From: Bizionia saleffrena
GTDB taxonomy: Bacteria; Bacteroidota; Bacteroidia; Flavobacteriales; Flavobacteriaceae
DNA length: 64,000 nt
Direction: 5' to 3'
Assembly: GCF_008086175.1 (NCBI RefSeq)
Contig: NZ_VSKM01000013.1
Location: 1 to 64,000 of the forward strand
Position 1 is the stretch's first letter, and each line of letters begins with the position of its first letter. A program made the position numbers and the translations under genes. Shown here piece by piece: positions 38,327 to 46,542 of the stretch. Under the pieces are notes generated by a model. That model was not told the origin of the DNA. It worked only from the letters and a program-made list of their open reading frames with translations, and ran no database searches.

Positions 38327-38584
38327 ATGAATAGTTTAACAATAATACCTTTAGTTGTTTTAGCTCTTTTGATTTACTTCATTAAGTATAAGAGAGATAA
38401 TAAGATTATTAGATCGTTCTATTTTCAAACATTTTTAATTATACTAATTAGTACAATTCTTATTTTAAATATAATAAGTTTTAAAAACGATACTTCAATT
38501 GTTAAAATAATTGCACTTAGTATGATTTTAATTTTTAGTATACCTAGATATTTAAAAAAACTTCAAACTAAAATTAAAAATTAG
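38327..38584 (+). CDS. Small three-helix membrane protein
   Basis: 85 residues, about three hydrophobic segments (2-18, 31-49, 57-74) with basic loops (KYKRDNK) and a basic tail (KKLQTKIKN). Starts three bases after the Cys-containing lipoprotein gene, so the two are expressed together. The pairing of a small secreted Cys-containing product with a basic multi-helix partner recalls bacteriocin/immunity arrangements, but neither protein matches a known family that I recognise. Confidence 0.65.
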   Translation: MNSLTIIPLVVLALLIYFIKYKRDNKIIRSFYFQTFLIILISTILILNIISFKNDTSIVKIIALSMILIFSIPRYLKKLQTKIKN

Positions 38585-38600
38585 TAACGTAGTAAACTAT

Positions 38601-38659
38601 AAAAAAAATAGTAGTTAAGTGCATAATGTAAATTTTGTGCTTTTCTACTATTTTTTTTT
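38601..38659 (+). terminator. Terminator-like hairpin
   Basis: AAAAAATAGTAG pairs with CTACTATTTTTT over a ~28-base loop, and a T run continues after it. It ends the lipoprotein/membrane protein pair. Confidence 0.7.
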
Positions 38660-38722
38660 GTAACTGAAAATAATAACCTTTTATTATGATGCTTGTCAAA
38701 CATAAAAGTGTTAGTTTGTATT

Positions 38723-38821
38723 ATGAAAAATATACTGCCATTAATAATTATTATTTCTTTTTCTTTCTTTTTTCATCTTTTAAAATTAAGAGTTTATACC
38801 TTAACTTTGTGTGGATGCTAA
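38723..38821 (+). CDS. Possible short secreted peptide or truncated gene start
   Basis: 32 codons: a clean signal-anchor-like sequence (MKNILPLIIIISFSFFFHLL) and a short tail ending TLTLCGC. A TTG...TTAGTTTG pair just upstream resembles a promoter. It may be the surviving 5' end of a lost gene, because the region to the right is full of fragments. Confidence 0.3.
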   Translation: MKNILPLIIIISFSFFFHLLKLRVYTLTLCGC

Positions 38822-38898
38822 GTTAGGATATCCAGTATTCCCTGTGCTACTAAATTCCAGTCTCTTTGCACCACTTGTTTCGTGTTCTTACCTACCTA

Positions 38899-39357
38899 TC
38901 AGCGTCTTTTTACGTGTAGATACAATGTATTTCCTGTAAGAATAGTTATTTCTTTATGAAATCCAGAGGCTATTAATATACGGTTAGCGTCTTCTTTAGG
39001 AGTTACATTTCGTTCTTCTAAATAGAGCAGCATTACTTCAGCATTGTCAGAGATGTTGCTAGGCCTGTTAATAATCGCATTATTACTAAACTGATAAGAC
39101 CAATAATTATAATAGGTTGTGACCATATCTATCTGAAAGCTTTCCCCAAACCACTACAAATAGTAACTGGAAAAACGGATAGATGCTTGTGAGTAATCCA
39201 ATATGAACTTAATAAGGTCGGGATCGAGATTGTCTTTTAATGCTAATCTTTCGGTGTAGTAGGGCAGGGTCGGTAATAAAATACAGTAACCCAACATTAT
39301 TACAAATAAACTCAACAAGATTATAAATATCTTGTTGAGTTTTTCTTTCCTTTTCAT
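38899..39357 (-). pseudogene. Frameshifted MFS drug-resistance-type transporter fragment
   Basis: The start is intact: a basic tail then IILLSLFVIMLGYCILLPTLPYYTERL, the first helix of bacteroidetal MFS multidrug/tetracycline-type carriers. At about 39207 one base appears missing, because the next frame continues as IGLLTSIYPFFQLLFVVVWGKLSDRYGHN (helix 2 and the DR-G motif). A second one-base loss near 39109 shifts to PIIIIGLISLVIMRLLTGLATSLTML. After that the sequence changes to an unrelated-looking 46-residue stretch ending HVKRR. Most of the ~400-residue carrier is gone. It lies directly downstream of copB, marking a decayed island edge. Confidence 0.7.
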
Positions 39358-41460
39358 TTATTTTTTACCTATTTTCCGCTTTAATAATTGCGCATTAATG
39401 GCCACTATGATGGTGCTCAAACTCATAAATACAGCTCCTACCGCTGGTCCTAATACAAAGCCCGAAGAATATAGTACGCCAGCAGCTAATGGAATGGCAA
39501 CTACGTTATATCCAGTTGCCCATATTAGATTCTGAATCATTTTATTGTAAGTAGCTTTTCCAAATAAAATTAAATTAGCAATATCCTGTGGATTGCTATT
39601 TACCAAAATAATATCGGCAGTTTCAGCGGCTACATCTGTACCTGACCCAACGGCAATACCGACGTTTGCTTGTGCCAAGGCAGGCGCATCGTTAACACCA
39701 TCGCCCGTCATTGCCACAAATTCTCCTTCGTTTTGTAATTTTTCTACAATTTCCACTTTTTGATGCGGTAATACTTCAGAATAATAACCGTCCAAACCAA
39801 GTTTGTCGCTAACCGCTTTTGCTGTTATTTCGTTATCGCCAGTTGCCATTAAAACCTTGATGTTATTCTTTTTAAATATTTTAATAGCTTCGGCAGATTC
39901 TGGTCTTATTTCATCGGCTAGAGCAATATATCCTGCTAGTTGGCCATCAATTAATACAAATACAACAGTTTCAGCAGCATCACTAAAAGCATCCTTTGGA
40001 ATTTCTATTTTTTCATCCCTTAAATAACCAGGACTAACCACTTTTACTTGCTTCCCTTCTACATTTGCCTCTACACCTTTACCTGTAATGGCGTTGAAAT
40101 TTTCCAGTTTCGGAATGGTCATATTATCTTCTTTTACCTTTTTAATAATTCCAACGGCAATTGGGTGTTCTGAACTTTGTTCCAGTGCACTTGAAAGCCT
40201 CAAAATTTCTTCTGATGAATAGGCTTCATTTACAGATTCAATTCTGGTAACGCCAAAATCCCCTTTGGTCAATGTTCCTGTTTTGTCAAAAAGTAATACT
40301 GAAATTTTACGTGATTCTTCAAAGGCAGTTCTATTTCTAATTAACAAGCCGTTTTGTGCAGATACTGCGGTAGAAATGGCAACCACAAGTGGAATGGCAA
40401 GACCAAGTGCGTGTGGACAAGCAATAACCATAACGGTAACCATTCGTTCCAATGCATATACAAATGGAAAACCTAACATCAACCAAACTGCCAATGTCCC
40501 AAAACCGATCCCCAAAGCAATATACGTCAACCATTTTGCAGCCCTGTCCGAAAGGTTTTGCATTTTTGACTTGGTCTTTTGCGCTTCCTCTACCATTGTG
40601 ATTACTTTGTTGAGATAGCTGTCTTTTCCTGTATGCTCAACTTTTACCTTTATGCTGCCGTTACCGTTTACCGAACCGCCAATTACTTTATCTTTTTCTT
40701 CTTTTTTTACTGGTTTCGATTCTCCAGTTAGCATAGATTCGTTTAGATAGCTGGTGCCTTCTACTATGATGCCGTCAGCAGGAACTTTCTCTCCGGGCTT
40801 TACCAATATCACATCGTCTTTTAATAAATCTTCGAGAGGAATATCTTCAATAGAATCACCTTTTACCCTATGAGCTTCAGCAGGCATCATACTTACGAGA
40901 AGCTGGAGGGCTTTTGAGGCCCCTAAAACACTCTTCATTTCTATCCAATGCCCAATAAGCATAATAGCGATTAAAGTTGCCAACTCCCAGAAAAAATCAA
41001 CACCTCTTAAACCAAAAACAGTTGCAGAACTGTAGAAATATGCAACACTTATTGCCATAGATATAAGCGTCATCATCCCTGGTGCACTATTCTTTACTTC
41101 TGAAACAAAACCTTTAAGAAAAGGCCACCCACCATAGAAATACACAATGGTAGAAAGTGCAAAAAGTATATATGGATTACCCGGAAGTAAAAATTCATAC
41201 CCGAAAAACCCCTGAATCATTGGCGAGAATAGTAATATGGGAATTGTAAGTACAAGGGTTACCCAAAAGCGTTTCTTGAAGTCGGCAATCATCATTTTAT
41301 GATGGTCGTGACCCATTTGTCCGTGACCAGGATTATGTCCTGAATGGTCTTCTTTTCCGTGGTTCATTTTAGAATGGTCTTTTTTTTTGTCTTTCTTCTT
41401 TGAATGATCCATTTTGGAATGGTCCATTTCCTCGTGTTTGTCGTGTTCGTGATTTTCCAT
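39358..41460 (-). CDS. copB: CopB-type copper-translocating P-type ATPase
   Basis: Exports copper (Cu+ or Cu2+, possibly Ag+) across the inner membrane. 700 residues. A His/Met/Lys-rich N-terminus (1-55, many HSKM and GH repeats) replaces the HMA domain, as in CopB enzymes. Core motifs: TGES (245-248), the CPHALG membrane metal site (349-354 region) characteristic of CopB, DKTGTLT with phosphorylated Asp392, SSEHPI (~430-434) and GDGVNDAPAL (587-596). Eight membrane helices expected. It is the last intact gene of the leftward metal run, just below the frameshifted PRPP-synthetase-like gene. Confidence 0.95.
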   Translation of the reverse strand: MENHEHDKHEEMDHSKMDHSKKKDKKKDHSKMNHGKEDHSGHNPGHGQMGHDHHKMMIADFKKRFWVTLVLTIPILLFSPMIQGFFGYEFLLPGNPYILFALSTIVYFYGGWPFLKGFVSEVKNSAPGMMTLISMAISVAYFYSSATVFGLRGVDFFWELATLIAIMLIGHWIEMKSVLGASKALQLLVSMMPAEAHRVKGDSIEDIPLEDLLKDDVILVKPGEKVPADGIIVEGTSYLNESMLTGESKPVKKEEKDKVIGGSVNGNGSIKVKVEHTGKDSYLNKVITMVEEAQKTKSKMQNLSDRAAKWLTYIALGIGFGTLAVWLMLGFPFVYALERMVTVMVIACPHALGLAIPLVVAISTAVSAQNGLLIRNRTAFEESRKISVLLFDKTGTLTKGDFGVTRIESVNEAYSSEEILRLSSALEQSSEHPIAVGIIKKVKEDNMTIPKLENFNAITGKGVEANVEGKQVKVVSPGYLRDEKIEIPKDAFSDAAETVVFVLIDGQLAGYIALADEIRPESAEAIKIFKKNNIKVLMATGDNEITAKAVSDKLGLDGYYSEVLPHQKVEIVEKLQNEGEFVAMTGDGVNDAPALAQANVGIAVGSGTDVAAETADIILVNSNPQDIANLILFGKATYNKMIQNLIWATGYNVVAIPLAAGVLYSSGFVLGPAVGAVFMSLSTIIVAINAQLLKRKIGKK

Positions 41461-41478
41461 TATAGTATTGTTTAGGTG

Positions 41479-41773
41479 TTAACGTAATTTTTTCCGCATT
41501 GCTTCTGAAATGTTTTCAGCATAGACACCATAGGCATCTACCAAAAGACCTTTAATTCCGTCTTTGGAAGGATATAGTATAAAGAATGCTATTATCGTCC
41601 GTACTGCTCATTCCTTCAAAGCGATAGGTTTTATCTACTTTGAAATCTTCAGGATGAATCTCAATTTTCAGCGAAGCACATTTCAAACATTCAGGCGTTA
41701 AGTTGAAGTCATAGGGATATTCGTTTACCTGTAAATCGTTAATAGCTTCTGAAAGGGTATCGTAATTTTTCAT
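41479..41773 (-). pseudogene. Small phosphoribosylpyrophosphate-synthetase-like protein, frameshifted
   Basis: The first frame encodes 73 residues ending ILYTISFQRRN. Shifting by one base at the CCTTCC stretch (around 41565-41572) continues as SKDGIKGLLVDAYGVYAENI and ends KKLR at 41479. That is exactly the C-terminus expected for the ~95-residue bacteroidetal family annotated as phosphoribosylpyrophosphate synthetase (conserved LHPEDFxVDxxYRFEGM and LVDAYGVYA). One extra base is therefore present, from real decay or sequencing error. It contains CLKC near residue 30, a possible metal site, and commonly sits beside copper genes. Confidence 0.8.
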
Positions 41774-41852
41774 CTGATATTTTTTTTGACCATCCCTTCA
41801 ATCTTTTCTGATAGTTTGTTATGGATGTTTTAATTAATTGCCCATTATGGGC

Positions 41853-42566
41853 TTATTTATAGTTTATTCTAAAATAACTACCATCGGCTTCGGTAAACTT
41901 CTGAAAGGTCAATAAATCGTTTCCATTGAATTTCTCGTTAACGGTATAGTTGAGTTGCTTAATGCGAATTCCCCACGCATAGGCCTTAATATTGATTTTT
42001 GATTTAATATTACTTCTATTACCGTCCAATTTTCTATCGTAAATATTTATGGTGCTTTTTGAACCAAAAAAATTTAATAGGCCTGAGTCAAAACTCATTT
42101 CAAGTTCAATATCTCTTAAGTTTTCCAAATCGTATAGCTCTTTAAAATTTTTAGAAATGGTATTGATTTCGGTTTCCTTGGACTTTGGGTTGAAAAACGG
42201 AAAAGCTATTATCATTAGATTCCCATCTTCTGGTTTGCAGCGGTAGGTTGTGGTGTACTTTTCGGTAGATTTTTTGTTTTTGTCAAACAATTCTGTGATT
42301 ACTTCAATTGCATAATATCCATTTTTAGTGATAATTTTTCCTGCTTCAAAGGTTTGTTTATTTAAAAAAGCTCCTTTTTCATCAAAGTTTTCGCGAACGA
42401 CAAGCCTGCCTGAAACCTGCTCTATGAGCATTTCAGTTTGGGCTTTAAGATTTGTACTACTTAATATCAAAAACAACAGAAGAAGTGGCACAACTACTTG
42501 ATAATGAAATTTTTCAGGTACTGAATTAGTTTTAAAATTATTGATAAAGATCATTATTATCTTCAT
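41853..42566 (-). CDS. Secreted protein of unknown function
   Basis: 237 residues. A signal peptide with a long N-region (hydrophobic core about 26-38, cleavage after LKA-Q near residue 43) precedes a soluble domain of mixed strands. I recognise no family. Its ATG overlaps the stop of the ATPase gene upstream by one base, so the two are translationally coupled. An internal ATG (MIFINN) at residue 5 is a possible alternative start. The periplasmic location and coupling to a small ATPase are the only functional hints. Confidence 0.75.
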   Translation of the reverse strand: MKIIMIFINNFKTNSVPEKFHYQVVVPLLLLFLILSSTNLKAQTEMLIEQVSGRLVVRENFDEKGAFLNKQTFEAGKIITKNGYYAIEVITELFDKNKKSTEKYTTTYRCKPEDGNLMIIAFPFFNPKSKETEINTISKNFKELYDLENLRDIELEMSFDSGLLNFFGSKSTINIYDRKLDGNRSNIKSKINIKAYAWGIRIKQLNYTVNEKFNGNDLLTFQKFTEADGSYFRINYK

Positions 42567-43105
42567 TATATGTTATTTAAAATAAATTCTACACGTTCCA
42601 CAGGTGGCAATACTGGAACAAAAACGATTGGTATTTCTAAAGATGTGTAAACCTCAATTATTAATTGATGTATTTTTTTTTGATCTTCTTCATCTTCAAT
42701 TCTCGCGTAGTCCTTTATAAAAGGCAGTCGATCTAAAATAAAAATCTTTTTGTATGATGTATTTTTGACCGCATTCAGTAATTTTTCGTCATAATCAAGT
42801 GACAGGAATTGATAGTAAGCCATTGCATCCGGAATGGCTCTGTCCAAAAAAAACAGATCTTTAGGATCTATTTCAGCTTCTTGCTCTATTTGCATATCAA
42901 GCACACCTAATTGAAATTTTCTTTTATTTTTTCGCAAATCTTCTACAGTTTCTCCTTCTGTGCGTATAGTATCTATATAATGTCTAGCATGTTCGATAGT
43001 GGTTTTATAACCTTTTTTTGCAATCATATTAATTACGGTAGTTTTTCCTGTACTTGGACCACCTGTTATGACGTGCCAGGTGGTTTTTGCTTTTTTATTT
43101 TGCAT
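42566..43105 (-). CDS. Small AAA_28/NadR-like ATPase
   Basis: 179 residues. A Walker A motif GGPSTGKTT (15-23) opens the domain, followed by EHARHYID and a Walker B-like FFLDRAIPD; late residues include VFVPVLPPVERVEFILNN. This is the AAA_28 group of NadR-kinase-like P-loop proteins, which may phosphorylate a small molecule, but the substrate is not known. Lies between the beta-CASP RNase gene (18 bases upstream) and the coupled secreted protein, in one leftward transcript. Confidence 0.85.
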   Translation of the reverse strand: MQNKKAKTTWHVITGGPSTGKTTVINMIAKKGYKTTIEHARHYIDTIRTEGETVEDLRKNKRKFQLGVLDMQIEQEAEIDPKDLFFLDRAIPDAMAYYQFLSLDYDEKLLNAVKNTSYKKIFILDRLPFIKDYARIEDEEDQKKIHQLIIEVYTSLEIPIVFVPVLPPVERVEFILNNI

Positions 43106-43123
43106 AATTTTTCATATAAGAAA

Positions 43124-44497
43124 TTAAACATCTTTTATACTATATAACTGTGGAATCTCTGAATCCCAACCATAGGTTTCTTTGATGCCTCTTTGAACGG
43201 CTTCTGCACCTTCTTTTTCACCGTGTACAATGAAAATCCGTTTTGGTTTGTTTTTTATCTTACTCATCCAATCCATAAGTTCTGCGTGGTCAGCGTGTGC
43301 CGAGAGACCTTCAACTTCAGCTACCTGCATTTTGAAAGGCACCCATTTTCCGTAGACTTTTAGTTCCTTTTCGCCTTCCAATAATTTTCTTCCACGGGTT
43401 CCTTCAGCTTGATAACCCACAAAAAGCAACGTGTTATTAGGGTTTTGCGCCTGTGTTTCAAGATAGTTGAGCATTCTACCTCCAGTAAGCATTCCACTTC
43501 CTGCAATCACAATTTTTGGTTTATTATCCATTCGCAATTCTAAAGTTTCACGATAACTTTTTACTACTGTGAAATGTGAACACATTTCATCACATTCATT
43601 GTCTTCCAGCCTGTGCCAATCTCTCGTGCGGTGGAATAGCTCTAATACACTAGCCCCCATTGGACTATCCATTATCATTTGTACTTTGGGTATTTTGTTC
43701 TCCTTAAGTAATTTCCAAAAAATAAGCATCATCAGTTGCGCGCGTTCTACAGAAAAGCTAGGAACAAATAGGCTGCCGCCTCTATCAAAAGTGTCTTTGA
43801 CTAATTTTTCAATCTGCGGTATCGCTTCCACTTCATCAGGATGAAATCTTCCGCCGTAAGTGGATTCTATGAATAGTACATCAGCCTTTTTAGGTTTTAG
43901 AGGTGGATACAATAGTAAATCGTTCGTTCTTCCAATATCTCCTGAAAAAACAAAGCGTTTTCCGTGGACATCCAACTCGATGTAGGTAGCACCAAGAATG
44001 TGTCCGTTATATTGAAATCGAGCCCTGATGCCATCAAATAATGGAATCCATTGTGCTTGCGGAACGCCCTTAAAATGTGGAATGGTTTTTTCTACATCTT
44101 TTAAATCGTAGAGTGGATCTGCTGGGCTATGCTTGGAATACCCTTCCTTATTGGCACGGTCGGCTTCCTGCTCCTGTATTTTGCCACTATCATTAAGTAT
44201 GATCTTTGCGATGTCAAGCGTTGGATTGGTGCCATATATAGATCCCTTAAATCCTTGTTTAACCAACCTTGGCAGATATCCAGTATGGTCTAAATGGCCG
44301 TGTGTTAGCAAAACCATATCAATTTCTGAAACTTCCACAGGTAGATATTCCCAGTTTTTAAGGCGTAATTCTTTTAACCCTTGAAAAAGTCCGCAGTCTA
44401 TGAGTATTTTTCTATCGCCTGTGTCCACTAAATATTTTGAGCCGGTTACTGTACCTGCTGCGCCCAAAAAGTGGATATTTATTTTATTATTTTTCAT
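43124..44497 (-). CDS. MBL-fold beta-CASP ribonuclease
   Basis: 457 residues. The metallo-beta-lactamase zinc motif is HGHLDH (66-71), with upstream GAAGTVTGSKYLV and FSGDIGR. The beta-CASP insert follows (FIESTYGG, PSFSVERAQ, ASVLELFHR), and the end has SGMLTGGR, GYQAEGTRGRKLL, HADHAEL and FIVHGE. This is the YsxC/CPSF73-like RNA-processing group found widely in bacteria, acting on RNA as endo- or exonuclease. It belongs to the stress block of the island. The next gene upstream is 55 bases away. Confidence 0.92.
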   Translation of the reverse strand: MKNNKINIHFLGAAGTVTGSKYLVDTGDRKILIDCGLFQGLKELRLKNWEYLPVEVSEIDMVLLTHGHLDHTGYLPRLVKQGFKGSIYGTNPTLDIAKIILNDSGKIQEQEADRANKEGYSKHSPADPLYDLKDVEKTIPHFKGVPQAQWIPLFDGIRARFQYNGHILGATYIELDVHGKRFVFSGDIGRTNDLLLYPPLKPKKADVLFIESTYGGRFHPDEVEAIPQIEKLVKDTFDRGGSLFVPSFSVERAQLMMLIFWKLLKENKIPKVQMIMDSPMGASVLELFHRTRDWHRLEDNECDEMCSHFTVVKSYRETLELRMDNKPKIVIAGSGMLTGGRMLNYLETQAQNPNNTLLFVGYQAEGTRGRKLLEGEKELKVYGKWVPFKMQVAEVEGLSAHADHAELMDWMSKIKNKPKRIFIVHGEKEGAEAVQRGIKETYGWDSEIPQLYSIKDV

Positions 44498-44552
44498 TTT
44501 TAGTTATTTTTATGTGGTTATAAATTATTTGTATCAATGGGGAACCCGCCAG

Positions 44553-44807
44553 TTAGTTAACGCCACAACAAGAAGGGGTGTTGCCCTGTTCTTTATCAGT
44601 TGTGTACAATGCCACAACTTCCTTATATAAGCCGTGAAAATCTTCTTTAATAAGTTGTGCTATTTTCTTGGCAACTTTTGGGTCGGTACTTACCATCTCC
44701 AATACTGTTTTAAAAGCCTCTTTTAGCAATTTATTATCATCTTCCAAGGCTTGATAAAATGGTTCGAAATCTATGCTATTCTGTTGTTTCAATTTTTTAG
44801 TTTTCAT
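44553..44807 (-). CDS. Small helical protein with C-terminal Cys-Cys
   Basis: 84 residues. A basic start (MKTKKLKQQN), two to three helices (EPFYQALEDDNKLLKEAFKTVL; DPKVAKKIAQLIKEDFHGLYKEVV) and a tail ending SCCGVN. The Cys pair close to the end could bind a metal or a thiol partner. A similar CCG end is seen in the HMA protein further upstream in the same transcript. Family not recognised. Confidence 0.7.
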   Translation of the reverse strand: MKTKKLKQQNSIDFEPFYQALEDDNKLLKEAFKTVLEMVSTDPKVAKKIAQLIKEDFHGLYKEVVALYTTDKEQGNTPSCCGVN

Positions 44808-44849
44808 AAGTTTTGTATTTAAGATTGTTAAATTTTATATCTTTAATCG

Positions 44850-45692
44850 TTATGCGCTTTTACATAGCGCTTCAGAATCTTCTAAAATCTTTTTGTGTCT
44901 TTTTTTATCAATTCCTATCTGTTCTAATAACGTAGGGTTTTCGTGAAGCTCTTTGCAGAGTACAATGTCTTTATCCAATAGTTTTGTTTTTTCGGCTTTT
45001 GTGAGCGTTGTTAAAGCGGTTAGTGGGTGGAAGCCAGATTTATCTATTCTATCTTTTAAACCGTTTCCCATAGGATAATCCCAACTTGTTAATAACAATC
45101 CTACACATGTACCATATTGAATTGCGTCAGTTGTAAATCGCGTATTAGTGTACACACCTCCTTTATGAAGTTTAGTTTCGTGGCCTTTTTTATGTTCCCA
45201 CTTCGCTTTAACATCCAGAAATCTAGATTGGATATAAAGCGGAATTTTTACATTGCAAGTCCTTCTTTGGTCGCTATGATATTTACATTCAATCATATAA
45301 TGTTTGTTTTCTTTTTGAGCTATTACGTCTATTTCGTGCTGCACACAATTACCCTGAACAATCACACCAACTTTTGTTGCATATCCTTCGTGCGCAAATA
45401 ATTTTCCCACTAGTTTTTCAAAAGGAAAGCCAGAGGGGCCCAATTCCATCAGGGCTTTTTTGAGTTTATATTTTGAAGCACTTACCCTTGATTTGCTCTT
45501 TAGCATTTTGAATGCCATTTGATAGATTTTTTTGGTGGTAATTCCGTCATATAATTGGTTTTCAACTTGCGTCACTATTTGCTGAATCAATCCTTCATTA
45601 GCTTGTGAGCGTCTTAAGGAATTGATAAGCTTATCCACATCAAAGGGGACTACATCGCCAGAATACTTCACTATGTTGATTGAATTTTTCAT
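44850..45692 (-). CDS. ATP-cone domain fused to Mrr-like restriction endonuclease
   Basis: 280 residues. Residues 6-90 are an ATP-cone (VKYSGDVVPFDVDKLINSLRRS, ...KIYQMAFKMLK), the nucleotide-sensing module known from ribonucleotide reductases. Residues ~88-210 are a PD-(D/E)xK nuclease of the Mrr type with E120-IDV (Asp122), then ECKYH (Glu135, Lys137). A charged C-terminal region follows. No methylase or specificity subunit is near, so it is not a classical R-M system. It overlaps the Usp gene upstream by four bases. The fusion occurs in bacteroidetal stress islands; its target is unknown. Confidence 0.85.
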   Translation of the reverse strand: MKNSINIVKYSGDVVPFDVDKLINSLRRSQANEGLIQQIVTQVENQLYDGITTKKIYQMAFKMLKSKSRVSASKYKLKKALMELGPSGFPFEKLVGKLFAHEGYATKVGVIVQGNCVQHEIDVIAQKENKHYMIECKYHSDQRRTCNVKIPLYIQSRFLDVKAKWEHKKGHETKLHKGGVYTNTRFTTDAIQYGTCVGLLLTSWDYPMGNGLKDRIDKSGFHPLTALTTLTKAEKTKLLDKDIVLCKELHENPTLLEQIGIDKKRHKKILEDSEALCKSA

Positions 45693-46525
45693 TTTTCAAT
45701 ATGTATTGTCATTACTGGAAGTTCAGAATGATTGGTTACACCCTCGGCAATACTTTTTGAAAATAAACTCAAAAAGCCAGTCTTTCCGTGGGTGCTCATT
45801 GCAATTAAATCTGCTGACTGATGTTTTAAAAAGGTATTGATTCCTTCCTCTACTGATGACTCATTTTGAACGTTCATTGAATACTTCTTCAAGTCAGGAA
45901 ACTTTTCAAGGAATTCCTTAACAGGATTTAAGCCTTGCTCAATACTATTGAAATCCGTTTCTGTATTTATACGTAATAAATGGATTTTAGCATCACATTT
46001 TTGAGCAATGGAAAGGACTGCTTGAAACGGATGACTAACATCCTCGTCAAAAGCAGAGACAAATAGAATATCCTTAAAGGGGAAAATTACTTCCTCCTCC
46101 TTAACCACGATAATTGGTGCATTGGCTTTACGTACAATTTTCTCAACATTACTGCCTGTTATTTCTCTTACACGACCTTTAGTACCGCTACTTCCGGTAA
46201 TAATAAAATCGTGGTGGAAATGGCCTGAATGTTCCAGAATATCTTTTTGTCCTGAATCGAACTGAAGAAAGGTTCGACATTCTAACCCTTGGTGTTCTGC
46301 CATTCTTTCTAGTTCAAGTAATTTGGATTTGGCAATGCCAATTTGTTTTACAGTTTCTGGATAGCGCTTTTCTTTGAGTTTGTCGAGTTTTACCCAATCG
46401 ACAGGTGTTGTCATTAAATGCAGAAAGTGGATTTCGGCATTATATAATTTTGCCATTTTAATCCCAAGGTGTGCTGCCTTGTCGCAATTTTTTGAGAAAT
46501 TAGTGGGTACTAGAATATTCTTCAT
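45689..46525 (-). CDS. Universal stress protein, two Usp domains
   Basis: 278 residues with tandem Usp folds: NILVPTNFSKNCDKAA at the start, ITGSSGTKGRVREITGSNVEKIV (ATP-binding-like GS loop, ~108-130), and a second domain DILFVSAFDEDVSHP...LIAMSTHGKTGFLSLFSKSIAEGV ending VMTIHIEK. The G-x-T-G-x9-G/S pattern suggests at least one nucleotide-binding site. It begins 17 bases after the aldolase stop and overlaps the ATP-cone nuclease start by four bases. It is thus part of the metabolic-stress transcript. Confidence 0.9.
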   Translation of the reverse strand: MKNILVPTNFSKNCDKAAHLGIKMAKLYNAEIHFLHLMTTPVDWVKLDKLKEKRYPETVKQIGIAKSKLLELERMAEHQGLECRTFLQFDSGQKDILEHSGHFHHDFIITGSSGTKGRVREITGSNVEKIVRKANAPIIVVKEEEVIFPFKDILFVSAFDEDVSHPFQAVLSIAQKCDAKIHLLRINTETDFNSIEQGLNPVKEFLEKFPDLKKYSMNVQNESSVEEGINTFLKHQSADLIAMSTHGKTGFLSLFSKSIAEGVTNHSELPVMTIHIEK

Positions 46526-46542
46526 GTTGATTTTTTTTATGA

